This document shows, one piece after another, positions 8,716 through 16,519 of a DNA stretch of 64,000 nt. The stretch covers positions 496,001 to 560,000 of the forward strand of contig NZ_CP031230.1 in NCBI RefSeq assembly GCF_003351785.1. The letters run 5' to 3'. The first letter of the stretch is position 1. Each line of letters begins with the position of its first letter. The notes under the pieces were generated by a model. The model saw nothing but the letters and a program-made list of their open reading frames with translations, had not been told where the DNA came from and ran no database searches. Position numbers and translations under genes: made by a program. This DNA is from Sporosarcina sp. PTS2304 (GTDB lineage: Bacteria; Bacillota; Bacilli; Bacillales_A; Planococcaceae).

Positions 8716-10002
8716 TTGAGTCAGTCAACTAAGTATGTATCACTAGATATAGGGTCATCGACTATTAAAGTGTTAATTGGAGAAATGGATAATAACTCTC
8801 TACATGTAATTGGTGTGGGGAATGTGCAATCGGCAGGGATTCGTAAAGGGACAATTATTGATATTGACGCCACCGTTCAATCGATTCGTAAAGCGATCGA
8901 ACAGGCTGAGCGAATGACAGGTTTAAAGATTGAAGAGGTAGTACTCGGCATTCCGGCCAATGGCGTACAATTCCAAGATGTTAAAGGAGTAGTAGCTGTA
9001 AATTCGGAAAACCGTGAGATTACAGATGATGATTTGGAAAGAGTCATGAAGTCTTCACAAGTGATGAATGTTCCACAAGAAAGAGAATTTGTCAACTTAG
9101 TGCCTAAACAATTTATCGTAGACGATTATGATGAAATTACAGATCCCCGTGGTATGATGGGTGTACGATTGGAAATGGACGCAACGCTTATTACTACGTC
9201 TAAAACCCAACTACATAACATTTTACGATGCGTAGAAAAAGCAGGTCTTCAAATCCGCGAAATTTATTTGCAACCATTAGCTGCAGGCACATTCGCTTTA
9301 TCTGAAGATGAAATGTACCATGGCACAGCATTTATTGATATAGGTGGAGGTTCTACAACAGTTTCTGTATTTGCTGAAAACCGTCTGATCAATACATCTG
9401 TTCTGCCAGTGGGTGGAGATCATATTACGAAAGATTTGTCAATCGTATTGAAGACACCTACAGATCAAGCAAGAATGATAAAACATCAACACGGCCATGC
9501 CTACTATGACGATGCTTCAGATGAAGAATTGTTTGAAGTGCCAGTCGTTGGTTCAGATGCGAAAGATCAATACAGTCAACGCTTTATCTCGGATATTATC
9601 GGTTCACGTTTGGAAGAACTATTTGAATTGATTTTGGAAGACTTATATGCGTCTGGTATTCGTGATCTGCCCGGTGGTATCGTTATAACAGGTGGAACTG
9701 CTAAGCTCGAAGGCATGCTACAATTGTCTCGTGAAGTATTTAAAACGCGAGTGCGATTGTACACACCAGAATATATAGGTGTCAGAGAGCCGATGTACTC
9801 CACTGCGGTCGGCTTGATTCGTTATGCATATATGGAAGATGTATTCTTTGGCTATGAAGAAGGACAAGCTAATCAACCACAATCTACTGAGTCGATTTAC
9901 GAAGTTTCTGAACCAGCGCCGAAAGCTGTGAAGCCTAAAAAAGAAAAAGGCGAAGGATTCATGAAAAAAGCTAAGAAAATGTTTGATAATTTCTTTGAGT
10001 AA
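8716..10002 (+). CDS. ftsA: Cell division protein FtsA
   Basis: FtsA is an actin-like ATPase that ties FtsZ filaments to the membrane and recruits later divisome proteins. The 428-residue protein shows the actin-fold phosphate loop (SLDIGSSTIKV) near residue 9, the 1C domain region (ITDPRGMMGVRLEMDA), a second phosphate loop (FIDIGGGSTT) and the adenosine motif (GGIVITGGTAKLEGM). The C-terminus ends in a basic, aromatic amphipathic stretch (FMKKAKKMFDNFF), the expected membrane-targeting helix. The TTG start at 8716 is chosen because a full AGGAGGTGTC ribosome site lies 8 bp upstream. ftsZ follows after 45 bp. Confidence 0.97.
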   Translation: MSQSTKYVSLDIGSSTIKVLIGEMDNNSLHVIGVGNVQSAGIRKGTIIDIDATVQSIRKAIEQAERMTGLKIEEVVLGIPANGVQFQDVKGVVAVNSENREITDDDLERVMKSSQVMNVPQEREFVNLVPKQFIVDDYDEITDPRGMMGVRLEMDATLITTSKTQLHNILRCVEKAGLQIREIYLQPLAAGTFALSEDEMYHGTAFIDIGGGSTTVSVFAENRLINTSVLPVGGDHITKDLSIVLKTPTDQARMIKHQHGHAYYDDASDEELFEVPVVGSDAKDQYSQRFISDIIGSRLEELFELILEDLYASGIRDLPGGIVITGGTAKLEGMLQLSREVFKTRVRLYTPEYIGVREPMYSTAVGLIRYAYMEDVFFGYEEGQANQPQSTESIYEVSEPAPKAVKPKKEKGEGFMKKAKKMFDNFFE

Positions 10003-10047
10003 ATTTTTTGAAATACGAATTGCAGCTAAATTAGAGGAGGAAAACCA

Positions 10048-11217
10048 ATGCTTGAATTTGATATGAATATAGATTCTCTAGCAGTTATTAAAGTAATTGG
10101 AGTAGGTGGCGGTGGAAACAACGCTGTAAACCGTATGATCGAACACGGAGTGCAGGGTGTTGAATTTATCGCAGTAAACACGGATGCTCAAGCATTACAA
10201 CTTTCATCAGCTGAAGTAAAACTACAGATTGGTGAAAAGTTGACTAGAGGATTAGGTGCAGGTGCAAATCCTGAAGTTGGTAAAAAAGCAGCAGAAGAGA
10301 GCAAAGAACAAATTGAAGAAGCACTTCGCGGTGCGGATATGGTTTTCGTTACAGCAGGTATGGGTGGAGGAACAGGTACAGGTGCAGCGCCTGTAATCGC
10401 TCAAATTGCTAAGGATATCGGAGCACTTACAGTAGGTGTTGTGACACGTCCGTTCACTTTCGAAGGAAGAAAGAGATCAACGTCTGCTTCTGGTGGTATT
10501 GCAGCGATGAAAGAAGCAATCGATACACTAATTGTTATTCCAAATGACAAGCTACTTGAAATCGTTGATAAAAACACTCCAATGCTTGAAGCGTTTAGAG
10601 AAGCTGACAATGTACTACGTCAAGGGGTTCAAGGTATTTCAGATTTGATCGCAGTACCTGGACTCATTAACTTGGACTTTGCCGATGTCAAGACAATTAT
10701 GTACAACAAAGGTTCCGCATTAATGGGAATCGGAATGTCTACGGGCGAAAACAGAGCAGCAGAAGCCGCGAAAAAAGCGATTTCCAGTCCATTGCTTGAA
10801 ACTTCAATCGATGGAGCAAAAGGTGTCTTGATGAACATCACTGGCGGCTCAAACTTGAGTTTGTTTGAAGTACAAGAAGCAGCTGACATCGTAGCAACAG
10901 CGTCTGATGAAAATGTTAATATGATTTTCGGTTCAGTAATCAATGATGATTTGAAAGATGAAATCATCGTTACAGTTATTGCCACAGGATTCAGCGAAGA
11001 GCAATTAGCACCAGGAAGACCGGGCAGAGGTCCAGGTATGGCAAATAATGTCCGTCAACGTGAAAGCAGACCTATTCAGCAACCACAGGCACCTGCGCAG
11101 AGTCGATATGAAGAGCCGCGTTATGAGCAACCAGAACCGAGACAACAGCAAACTCATCAGCACGATGAGCAACTGGATATCCCAACGTTCTTGCGCAATC
11201 GTCAACGCCGTAAATAA
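10048..11217 (+). CDS. ftsZ: Cell division protein FtsZ
   Basis: FtsZ is the tubulin-like GTPase that forms the Z-ring. The 389-residue protein contains the tubulin signature GGGTGTG at residues 107-113 and the synergy-loop region ([11 protein letters not shown]). A Gln- and Pro-rich linker (about 320-370) leads to the conserved C-terminal peptide [14 protein letters not shown], which binds FtsA, SepF and other partners. The start has a strong GAGGAGG ribosome site. A hairpin terminator follows within 15 bp. Confidence 0.98.
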   Translation: MLEFDMNIDSLAVIKVIGVGGGGNNAVNRMIEHGVQGVEFIAVNTDAQALQLSSAEVKLQIGEKLTRGLGAGANPEVGKKAAEESKEQIEEALRGADMVFVTAGMGGGTGTGAAPVIAQIAKDIGALTVGVVTRPFTFEGRKRSTSASGGIAAMKEAIDTLIVIPNDKLLEIVDKNTPMLEAFREADNVLRQGVQGISDLIAVPGLINLDFADVKTIMYNKGSALMGIGMSTGENRAAEAAKKAISSPLLETSIDGAKGVLMNITGGSNLSLFEVQEAADIVATASDENVNMIFGSVINDDLKDEIIVTVIATGFSEEQLAPGRPGRGPGMANNVRQRESRPIQQPQAPAQSRYEEPRYEQPEPRQQQTHQHDEQLDIPTFLRNRQRRK

Positions 11218-11229
11218 GCAAAAAACAAA

Positions 11230-11275
11230 AGCTTTCCAAAAAGAGATTTTTTCTCTTTCTGGGAAGTTTTTTTGT
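11230..11275 (+). terminator. Rho-independent terminator after ftsZ
   Basis: A stem of GCTTTCC and AAAGAGA pairs with TCTCTTT and GGGAAG, with a T-rich loop, and is followed by seven T residues. It closes the dcw operon. Confidence 0.85.
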
Positions 11276-11323
11276 GTTTGCAAAAAGCAGATAGTATGTA
11301 AAAGCGACTTTGTCTATAACAAT

Positions 11324-11381
11324 TAGATGGAGTGACGCTGACTTAGAGAGTCATGCGGCTTGCGCTTCCAGACGATACGCT
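11324..11381 (+). repeat. Dispersed repeat, copy A (copy B inverted at 51913-51969)
   Basis: About 57 bp here match the reverse complement of 51913-51969 with only a few differences. The core shared word TGCGGCTTGCGCTTC lies at 11354-11368. Copy A runs directly into the GC-rich palindrome that follows. The two places are 40 kb apart and both are gene-free, which suggests a dispersed repeat family of this genome. Confidence 0.7.
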
Positions 11382-11468
11382 TTCCGGAGGGGACGCGGCG
11401 GACCTCGCAAAAGAGCACTGCGGGTTACGCCTGTCGTCCTTGATCCTCCCGGAGTCGATCGTCTTCCA
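11369..11468 (+). repeat. GC-rich imperfect palindromic element 1
   Basis: The left arm (CAGACGATACGCTTTCCGG) and the right arm (CCGGAGTCGATCGTCTTCC, from about 11450) are imperfect inverted repeats around a GC-rich centre. The internal text GGGGACGCGGCGGAC, followed later by TTACGCCTGTC, recurs in inverse orientation in element 2 at 11748-11934. Similar large hairpins starting GGACGCTTTCCG are familiar from intergenic DNA of Bacillus relatives. No protein can be supported here. Confidence 0.65.
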
Positions 11469-11747
11469 GCTTCAGCCGTACTTAGTGTGTATAAGACAGT
11501 TTGATCACTCTTTGTAGATAGTGAAAACCAAGTGGACTTATCTGATACCATGCGACCGCTTTTGAAGTTAGATGGCGGTGAAGTATTATCTGCTACTATG
11601 ACTTCTTCGATGAACTGAGTGAAAAAAGAAGTGACCCTATATGCACTCAGACAGCCAACTCAAAGCTTCACCCACTCTGTTCAGGAGGCGTGACATACCA
11701 TACTTAATTTCTGGACGCACACAAACTGACTTCCCAACACAAATTCA
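11469..11747. other. Intergenic stretch without a recognised feature
   Basis: Short open frames here on both strands have no ribosome site, no family resemblance and a base composition of non-coding type. Nothing else is recognised between the two palindromes. Confidence 0.5.
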
Positions 11748-11934
11748 AGGATTCTCCCGGAAGAACCGGCGACTCCTGGAGGATCAGGAAGAGCCGTTGC
11801 GAAGGACGGCTTTTGCGAGTGAAGCGCAGCGAGAAGGAGCACATCTTTGCACTTGACAGGCGTAATCGCCACGCACTTTTGGCGAGTCCGCCGCGTCCCC
11901 TCAGGAAAGCGTCCGGTTCTGTAGGGAGAATCCT
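11748..11934 (-). repeat. GC-rich imperfect palindromic element 2 (inverse copy of element 1)
   Basis: The outer arms AGGATTCTCCC (11748-11758) and GGGAGAATCCT (11924-11934) are exact inverted repeats. Inner arms CTCCTGGAGGA and TCCCCTCAGGA continue the stem imperfectly. Read on the minus strand, the section CTTTCCTGAGGGGACGCGG and the later TTACGCCTGTC resemble element 1. The transcript could fold into a hairpin of about 187 nt. Confidence 0.7.
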
Positions 11935-11990
11935 CACACATACACTCTCTTACTACACTGCATAGAAAAAGCCACTTACTCCCCTCAAAC

Positions 11991-11999
11991 TTTGTCGAA
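11991..11999 (+). promoter_or_regulatory. Spo0A binding box upstream of spoIIGA
   Basis: TTTGTCGAA matches the Spo0A box consensus (TTTGTCRAA) exactly. It lies 26 bp upstream of a TTGACA box and 78 bp upstream of the spoIIGA start. The B. subtilis spoIIG promoter is activated by phosphorylated Spo0A bound at this kind of site. Confidence 0.7.
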
Positions 12000-12024
12000 G
12001 GTTTTATTACGAACCATCCAAAGG

Positions 12025-12055
12025 TTGACAGGTTTTTCAGGACAATCATGATAAT
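12025..12055 (+). promoter_or_regulatory. Probable spoIIG promoter with long spacer
   Basis: A perfect TTGACA lies at 12025-12030 and GATAAT at 12050-12055, 19 bp apart (TAATCT two bases further would give 21 bp). The spacer is longer than the usual 17 bp. The B. subtilis spoIIG promoter also has an over-long spacer and needs Spo0A to fire. The -10 assignment is uncertain. Confidence 0.55.
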
Positions 12056-12077
12056 CTGTTTGTAAGGAGGCCGGCAC

Positions 12078-12926
12078 ATGTATGGAGAACTGATGATAGG
12101 AATCAACATGCTCTTTAACTACGCCATCCTGTCATTCACTAATAAAGTAGGAAATCATCAAACGAGCAGAAGGAGGTTGTGGGTCGCTTCATTTATCGGT
12201 GCCTTCTTTGTTACGCTGTTCCCATACTCGATGCTAGCCATCATTTTCACTTTTTTAGGAATGACATACATTGCTTTTGGACAAACAATCGCTAATTGGA
12301 AAAACTCTATTCTCGCCATGTTGATAGCTTCCTTCTTTGCAGGAGGATTGCTAACAATTGTCTACACAAATGTATCGATCGTTAAAAATAACCTGTTCTT
12401 ACTGGGTGCCATCAGTCTTACGTATTTCTCCCTTTATGCAGTAAAGAGTAAATGGTTAGATACCCGCACGATGGCTAACTTACTAACGTATACGTATGAC
12501 TCAGAATTGGAACTTTTGGGGCAAGCGATACCAATAAAAGTATTTATTGACACAGGTAATCATTGCACAGAACCATTGTCTGGCGAAGCGGTGCACTTTA
12601 TCGCTTGGAAGGCTGTAAAGCAACATTTGCCCATTGAATTTGTACAATCATTGGAAAATTGGGACTCACGAAATACTCCTGATTTATCGGGATTTCCTTC
12701 AATGTATCAAAAAAACTTACGACTGATCCGTTTGCAGACAGTCCAAGGTGCTTCATGGGCTGTAGGCATAAAATTTTCACGTTGGATAGTAAATGAACAG
12801 CGATTACCCGCGGGATATATCGTTTTGACAAAAGAACAGCGCAATTATCCACAAGGAGCAGCAGCTATTTTACAAGTGAGCGCAATGGAAGTGATGAAAG
12901 AAGAGAGGAGAACGGCTACATGTTAA
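12078..12926 (+). CDS. spoIIGA: Sporulation sigma-E factor processing peptidase SpoIIGA
   Basis: SpoIIGA is a membrane-bound aspartic protease that removes the pro-sequence of SigE in the mother cell, after a signal from SpoIIR made in the forespore. The 282-residue protein has about five membrane segments in its first half and a cytoplasmic protease domain in the second half. The domain shows the active-site motif FIDTGN with Asp158 (the motif is DTGN in B. subtilis too). The ATG start follows a TAAGGAGG ribosome site. The gene overlaps sigE by 7 bp, so protease and substrate are co-expressed. Confidence 0.95.
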   Translation: MYGELMIGINMLFNYAILSFTNKVGNHQTSRRRLWVASFIGAFFVTLFPYSMLAIIFTFLGMTYIAFGQTIANWKNSILAMLIASFFAGGLLTIVYTNVSIVKNNLFLLGAISLTYFSLYAVKSKWLDTRTMANLLTYTYDSELELLGQAIPIKVFIDTGNHCTEPLSGEAVHFIAWKAVKQHLPIEFVQSLENWDSRNTPDLSGFPSMYQKNLRLIRLQTVQGASWAVGIKFSRWIVNEQRLPAGYIVLTKEQRNYPQGAAAILQVSAMEVMKEERRTATC

Positions 12927-13630
12927 CTGAAATGAAAAGATGGGTTTCTTATTTAGCGAGTTTTTTCAGAAAAAAGAATGGAACATTTTATATTGGTGGA
13001 CATGAATCTCTTCCGAGGCCGCTGGATAAAGAGCAGGAGGCTATTGCGATACAAGCATTGATGAATGGAGATCCTGACGCGCGCGACACATTAATTGAAA
13101 AGAATTTACGGCTAGTTGTTTACATTGCCAGACGTTTTGACAATACGAACACCAATATAGAAGATCTAATAAGCATTGGAACGATTGGATTGATCAAAGC
13201 GATTGAGACATTTAAAGCGGATAAAAATATTAAGCTCGCGACATATGCTTCCCGTTGTATTGAAAACGAAATTTTAATGCACTTACGTAAAACTAGCCGA
13301 ATGCGCTCTGAAATTTCATTCGACGAACCATTGAACTCCGATGCGGATGGTAATGAGTTATTATTATCCGATATTTTAGGAACAGATGAAGATATTATCA
13401 CAGACGATGTAGAGAAGAAATTGGAACGGCAATATATGATTGATGCTATTTCAGGTCTGGATGAAAGAGAACGTTATATTATGGAACAACGCTTCGGGTT
13501 AATGGGCACCATTGAAATGACACAAAAAGAAGTAGCGGATCTGTTAGGTATTTCGCAGTCGTATATTTCTCGACTGGAAAAGAAAATTATTTCAGACTTA
13601 CGTGATCGATTAAACCAACCGATTTCGTAA
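12920..13630 (+). CDS. sigE: RNA polymerase sporulation sigma factor SigE (pro-form)
   Basis: SigE directs early mother-cell transcription. The 236-residue product begins with an amphipathic pro-sequence of about 25-29 residues ([15 protein letters not shown] then FYIGG), which holds it inactive at the membrane until SpoIIGA cuts it. Sigma-70 region 2 follows ([36 protein letters not shown]), and region 4 lies at the end ([14 protein letters not shown]). The match to B. subtilis SigE is close throughout. ATG 12920 has an AGAGGAGAA ribosome site; ATG 12932 is the alternative. Confidence 0.97.
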   Translation: MLTEMKRWVSYLASFFRKKNGTFYIGGHESLPRPLDKEQEAIAIQALMNGDPDARDTLIEKNLRLVVYIARRFDNTNTNIEDLISIGTIGLIKAIETFKADKNIKLATYASRCIENEILMHLRKTSRMRSEISFDEPLNSDADGNELLLSDILGTDEDIITDDVEKKLERQYMIDAISGLDERERYIMEQRFGLMGTIEMTQKEVADLLGISQSYISRLEKKIISDLRDRLNQPIS

Positions 13631-13666
13631 AAAGTAATTATCGGCAGAAATTGGCGATTCATGAAA

Positions 13667-13723
13667 CCGCATATTCTAAACAGTTGAGGACAAACTACTT
13701 TTACACTCACCTATAGAATGCGG
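13667..13723 (+). promoter_or_regulatory. Hairpin across the sigE-sigG gap that reaches the sigG ribosome site
   Basis: CCGCATATTCTA (13667-13678) can pair with TAGAATGCGG (13714-13723) as two 5-bp blocks with a 2-nt bulge and a loop of about 35 nt. The right arm runs into GGAGG, the ribosome site of sigG. The left arm overlaps the -35 region of the proposed SigF promoter, so only transcripts reading through from sigE would contain both arms. Confidence 0.6.
13669..13697 (+). promoter_or_regulatory. Probable SigF-type promoter of sigG
   Basis: GCATA (13669-13673) and GGACAAACTA (13688-13697) are 14 bp apart. They fit the SigF consensus, GYATA-type -35 and GGnnAnAnTA -10, the latter at every fixed position. 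The usual spacer is about 15 bp. In B. subtilis sigG is likewise first transcribed by SigF in the forespore. Confidence 0.65.
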
Positions 13724-13734
13724 AGGAAAAGCCA

Positions 13735-14526
13735 ATGGTACGTTCAAGAGTAGAAATTTGTGGGGTCAATACGTCAGAGCTGCCATTATTGACAAGCGAA
13801 GTGATGAAAGAAACATTTATCCGTTTGCAAAGCGGCGATGAATTTGCCAGAGATGAATTGGTGTTTGCGAATTTGCGTCTTGTACTAAGTTTAGTTCAGC
13901 GTTTTAACTATCGCGGTGAACAAGCAGATGATTTGTTCCAAGTAGGGTGCATAGGTTTGTTAAAAGCTATAGATAATTTTGATTTGAAACATAATGTTCG
14001 ATTTTCAACTTATGCTGTTCCAATGATTATTGGAGAAATTAAACGCCACTTACGTGATCATCATGCTGTTCGTGTTTCAAGATCATTAAGAGATATCGCG
14101 TACAAAGCAATCAGAGCCAAAGAGCAATTTGTCAATGACCATCAATACGAACCGCGCATCTCAGACTTAGAAAAAATAACTGGCATCCCTGAAGAAGATA
14201 TTCTTTTTGCTCTAGATGCGATACAAGACCCTATGTCGCTTCATGAGCCTATGAATAGCGATGGGGGAGACCCGATTTATATGATGGATCAACTACATGA
14301 CCAACGAGTCTCTGAAGACCGCTGGATGAACTATGTAGCCATTAAAGAAAGTGTAGAAGAATTAAATGAACGCCAGCAACTAGTTGTGTCAAAACGATTT
14401 TATTTAGGACAGACTCAAACAGAAATTGCTAAGGAATTAGGAATTTCACAAGCCCAAATTTCTAGAATCGAAAAACATGCGATGGAGAAAATTCGGTTAG
14501 GTATTGAACAAAAAACAAATGAATAG
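13735..14526 (+). CDS. sigG: RNA polymerase sporulation sigma factor SigG
   Basis: SigG drives late forespore gene expression after engulfment. The 263-residue protein carries the diagnostic N-terminus VEICGVNTSELP and region 2 (NLRLVLSLVQRF, DLFQVGCIGLLKAIDNFD, YAVPMIIGEIKRHLRD). Region 3 contains RVSRSLRDIAYKA and region 4 GISQAQISRIEKHAM. The VEICGV start and the text QDPMSLHEPMNSDGGDPIY separate it from SigF. The start has a GCGGAGGAAAA ribosome site. It follows sigE by 104 bp, which hold its own promoter and a hairpin, and ends at a terminator. Confidence 0.97.
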   Translation: MVRSRVEICGVNTSELPLLTSEVMKETFIRLQSGDEFARDELVFANLRLVLSLVQRFNYRGEQADDLFQVGCIGLLKAIDNFDLKHNVRFSTYAVPMIIGEIKRHLRDHHAVRVSRSLRDIAYKAIRAKEQFVNDHQYEPRISDLEKITGIPEEDILFALDAIQDPMSLHEPMNSDGGDPIYMMDQLHDQRVSEDRWMNYVAIKESVEELNERQQLVVSKRFYLGQTQTEIAKELGISQAQISRIEKHAMEKIRLGIEQKTNE

Positions 14527-14530
14527 AACG

Positions 14531-14572
14531 TTGACTGCTACTGGATCATGCCGCGTCCGTAGCAGTTTTTTC
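14531..14572 (+). terminator. Rho-independent terminator after sigG
   Basis: ACTGCTAC pairs with GTAGCAGT, with inner pairing, and is followed by a run of T residues. Confidence 0.85.
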
Positions 14573-14621
14573 GTTCTCAATAAAATCTCCTCTGCATAGT
14601 ATGAAAGAAGGAGGGGAAACT

Positions 14622-14867
14622 ATGCGCTTTTCGAGTTTACAAAAAAAAGAAGTGATAGAATTGAAAAAGGGGTCTTTCCTCGGGTTTGTTCAAGACGCGA
14701 CAATCGACATAGACAAGGGAAAAATTTTGAATCTTCATATTGGAGAAATCGAACGATCATTTTTTTCGGAAAATAGATCAAAAGGTGTTCGGAAAGTAAG
14801 TTATCAAGACGTTATGACGGTTGGAAAAGATATCATTCTTATCCAAGATAAAGAGCTAAACAGATGA
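14622..14867 (+). CDS. ylmC: PRC-barrel family protein YlmC/YmxH
   Basis: This 81-residue protein resembles the YlmC/YmxH family of sporeformers, a single PRC-barrel-like domain (LQKKEVIELKKGSFLGFVQDATID, here split in description). Its biochemical function is unknown. The chosen ATG at 14622 has an AGGAGGGGAA ribosome site; an earlier in-frame ATG at 14601 has none. It follows sigG, as in B. subtilis. In B. subtilis ylmD stands between ylmC and ylmE; here it is absent from this place. Confidence 0.75.
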   Translation: MRFSSLQKKEVIELKKGSFLGFVQDATIDIDKGKILNLHIGEIERSFFSENRSKGVRKVSYQDVMTVGKDIILIQDKELNR

Positions 14868-14915
14868 CTTATCGTTGATATCTAGTGCTTTGCTTGATAC
14901 AATGAAGCAAAGTAT

Positions 14916-15629
14916 ATGAAAAGTAGTGATAATGTGAAACCACTTGAACAACGATTGGCCACTATACAGCAACAAATAAAAAAAGCATGTGATAAAGTTC
15001 AACGCAGTTCAGATGAAGTTACTTTAATTGCGGTTACTAAACAAGTCTCAGCTGCAAGAGCACAGGCAATACTCGATTTAGGTGTGAAAAACTTAGGTGA
15101 AAACCGTTTAGAAGGTTTACTTGAAAAGCAAGAAACGATTGACGAACATGGTGTAAACTGGCACTTTATAGGGAATCTTCAAACCCGTAAAGTAAAAGAG
15201 TTAATTGATCGTATGAACTGCCTTCACTCATTGGATCGTCTAAGCCTCGCAAAAGAAGTGAATAAACGTTCAACTAAGCCGGTAGACTGTTTCGTACAAG
15301 TTAATGTGTCTGGAGAAGAGTCAAAGTCTGGAATTACACCTCAAGAAATAGAAGGCTTTTTTGAGCAATTAGCGGCTTATGAGAACATTCATGTGATAGG
15401 TTTGATGACGATGGCACCTAACACGGAAGATGAATCAGTTATTCGTCACGTTTTCCGTTCATTGCGAGAAATACGGAATTCTGTCGCAGCTAAAAATCTT
15501 TCCTATGCGCCCTGCACGCAATTATCGATGGGTATGTCAAATGATTTTGAAATCGCAATCGAAGAAGGTGCGACGCATATACGCATCGGAACCGCATTAG
15601 CCGGAACAGAAAGAGAGGAAACTGAATGA
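14916..15629 (+). CDS. ylmE: YggS-family pyridoxal phosphate homeostasis protein YlmE
   Basis: This 237-residue protein has the YggS/PROSC fold-III PLP-binding barrel: the lysine motif VTLIAVTKQVS (PLP Lys near residue 42), GENRLEGL, WHFIGNLQTRK, and the phosphate-binding end LSMGMSNDFEIAIEEGATHIR in shorter blocks. Proteins of the family buffer PLP and affect amino-acid metabolism; no enzyme activity is established. The ATG at 14916 has a weak ribosome site and GTG 14934 is an alternative. It overlaps sepF by 4 bp (ATGA). Confidence 0.92.
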   Translation: MKSSDNVKPLEQRLATIQQQIKKACDKVQRSSDEVTLIAVTKQVSAARAQAILDLGVKNLGENRLEGLLEKQETIDEHGVNWHFIGNLQTRKVKELIDRMNCLHSLDRLSLAKEVNKRSTKPVDCFVQVNVSGEESKSGITPQEIEGFFEQLAAYENIHVIGLMTMAPNTEDESVIRHVFRSLREIRNSVAAKNLSYAPCTQLSMGMSNDFEIAIEEGATHIRIGTALAGTEREETE

Positions 15630-16090
15630 GTCTTAAAAAGCGATTTGAAAAAATGTTTTGGGTGGAAGACGAAGAAGTCATAAAAGAGCCGCCAGCCAAA
15701 CAAAAAAGAGTCAGTCAGCCCCCTGCTCGTAAAGAATCAAAAAGAATGAACAGCAAGAAACATCCAAGCGCTCCAAACCCTGCTTTCAAACCACAGACAG
15801 CACCTGTCATTAGTTTGCAAAGTATACAAAAGTCATCTAAAGTAATTTTAGTAGAACCGCATTCCTATGCAGAAGCGCAAGAAATTGCTGAACATCTTAA
15901 AAATAAGCGGTCTGTTGTCGTGAATTTGCAAAGAATTGAGCGTGACCAAGGGTTTAGAATTATTGATTTTTTAAGCGGAACCGTTTATGCACTAGGTGGA
16001 GACATCCAACGGGTAGGAACAGACATATTCATCTGTGCACCTGAAAATGTAGAAGTTGCTGGATCTATTACAGAATTTCAGCCGGAATAA
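15626..16090 (+). CDS. sepF: Cell division protein SepF
   Basis: SepF binds the FtsZ C-terminal tail, forms rings that bundle FtsZ filaments, and anchors them to the membrane. The 154-residue protein starts with a short amphipathic helix (MSLKKRFEKMFW), the membrane anchor. A basic, Pro-rich linker (about 20-60) and a globular SepF domain (from about KVILVEPHSY to the end) with DFLSGTVYALGG follow. It is translationally coupled to ylmE. Confidence 0.95.
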   Translation: MSLKKRFEKMFWVEDEEVIKEPPAKQKRVSQPPARKESKRMNSKKHPSAPNPAFKPQTAPVISLQSIQKSSKVILVEPHSYAEAQEIAEHLKNKRSVVVNLQRIERDQGFRIIDFLSGTVYALGGDIQRVGTDIFICAPENVEVAGSITEFQPE

Positions 16091-16163
16091 AAAAGGTTTC
16101 GTCTACCTGAAGTTTCTACTCTTGTAGAAAACAGACAATTTTGAATGAGGTGTACATGCTATT

Positions 16164-16448
16164 ATGGATGCATTATTATTTAATATCGTTTTATTTATTC
16201 GGAATGCGGTTCAGATATATTCCTTCCTATTGATCATCTATATTTTGATGTCTTGGTTTCCTTCAACGAGAGAAACAAAATTCGGACAGCTTTTAGGCAG
16301 AGTGACTGAGCCTTATCTAGGGTTTTTCCGAAAGTTCATCCCACCGCTAGGAATGATTGATATTTCTCCGATCGCTGCATTGTTTGCATTGCAATTAATC
16401 AATCGTGGAATTGTTCAAATTTACTTCATGATTAGAGGAGTTTTGTAA
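16164..16448 (+). CDS. ylmG: YggT-family membrane protein YlmG
   Basis: This 94-residue protein has two membrane segments (about residues 7-28 and 65-90) and the YggT-family loop text SWFPSTRE and GRVTEPYLGFFRKFIPPLG. The family is found with sepF in Gram-positive bacteria and cyanobacteria. A role in division or membrane organisation is suspected but not settled. The GAGGTG ribosome site lies about 13 bp before the ATG, which is rather far. Confidence 0.88.
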   Translation: MDALLFNIVLFIRNAVQIYSFLLIIYILMSWFPSTRETKFGQLLGRVTEPYLGFFRKFIPPLGMIDISPIAALFALQLINRGIVQIYFMIRGVL

Positions 16449-16472
16449 GACAGGCTATCAATTGAAAACGGA

Positions 16473-16499
16473 AATCCTCACAAGGGTGGGGGTTTTTTT
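16473..16499 (+). terminator. Short terminator-like hairpin between ylmG and ylmH
   Basis: AATCCTCAC pairs with GTGGGGGTT (two G-U pairs) around a 4-nt loop and is followed by T residues. It may only reduce readthrough, since ylmH starts 20 bp further on. Confidence 0.7.
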
Positions 16500-16519
16500 G
16501 TATAAGGAGAAGATGTACA

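Noticed and set aside
11681..12109. Minus-strand open frame of 142 codons between ftsZ and spoIIGA
   Set aside because: It runs through the GC-rich palindrome and the spoIIG control region and overlaps the spoIIGA start. Its composition is not coding-like and no family is recognised.
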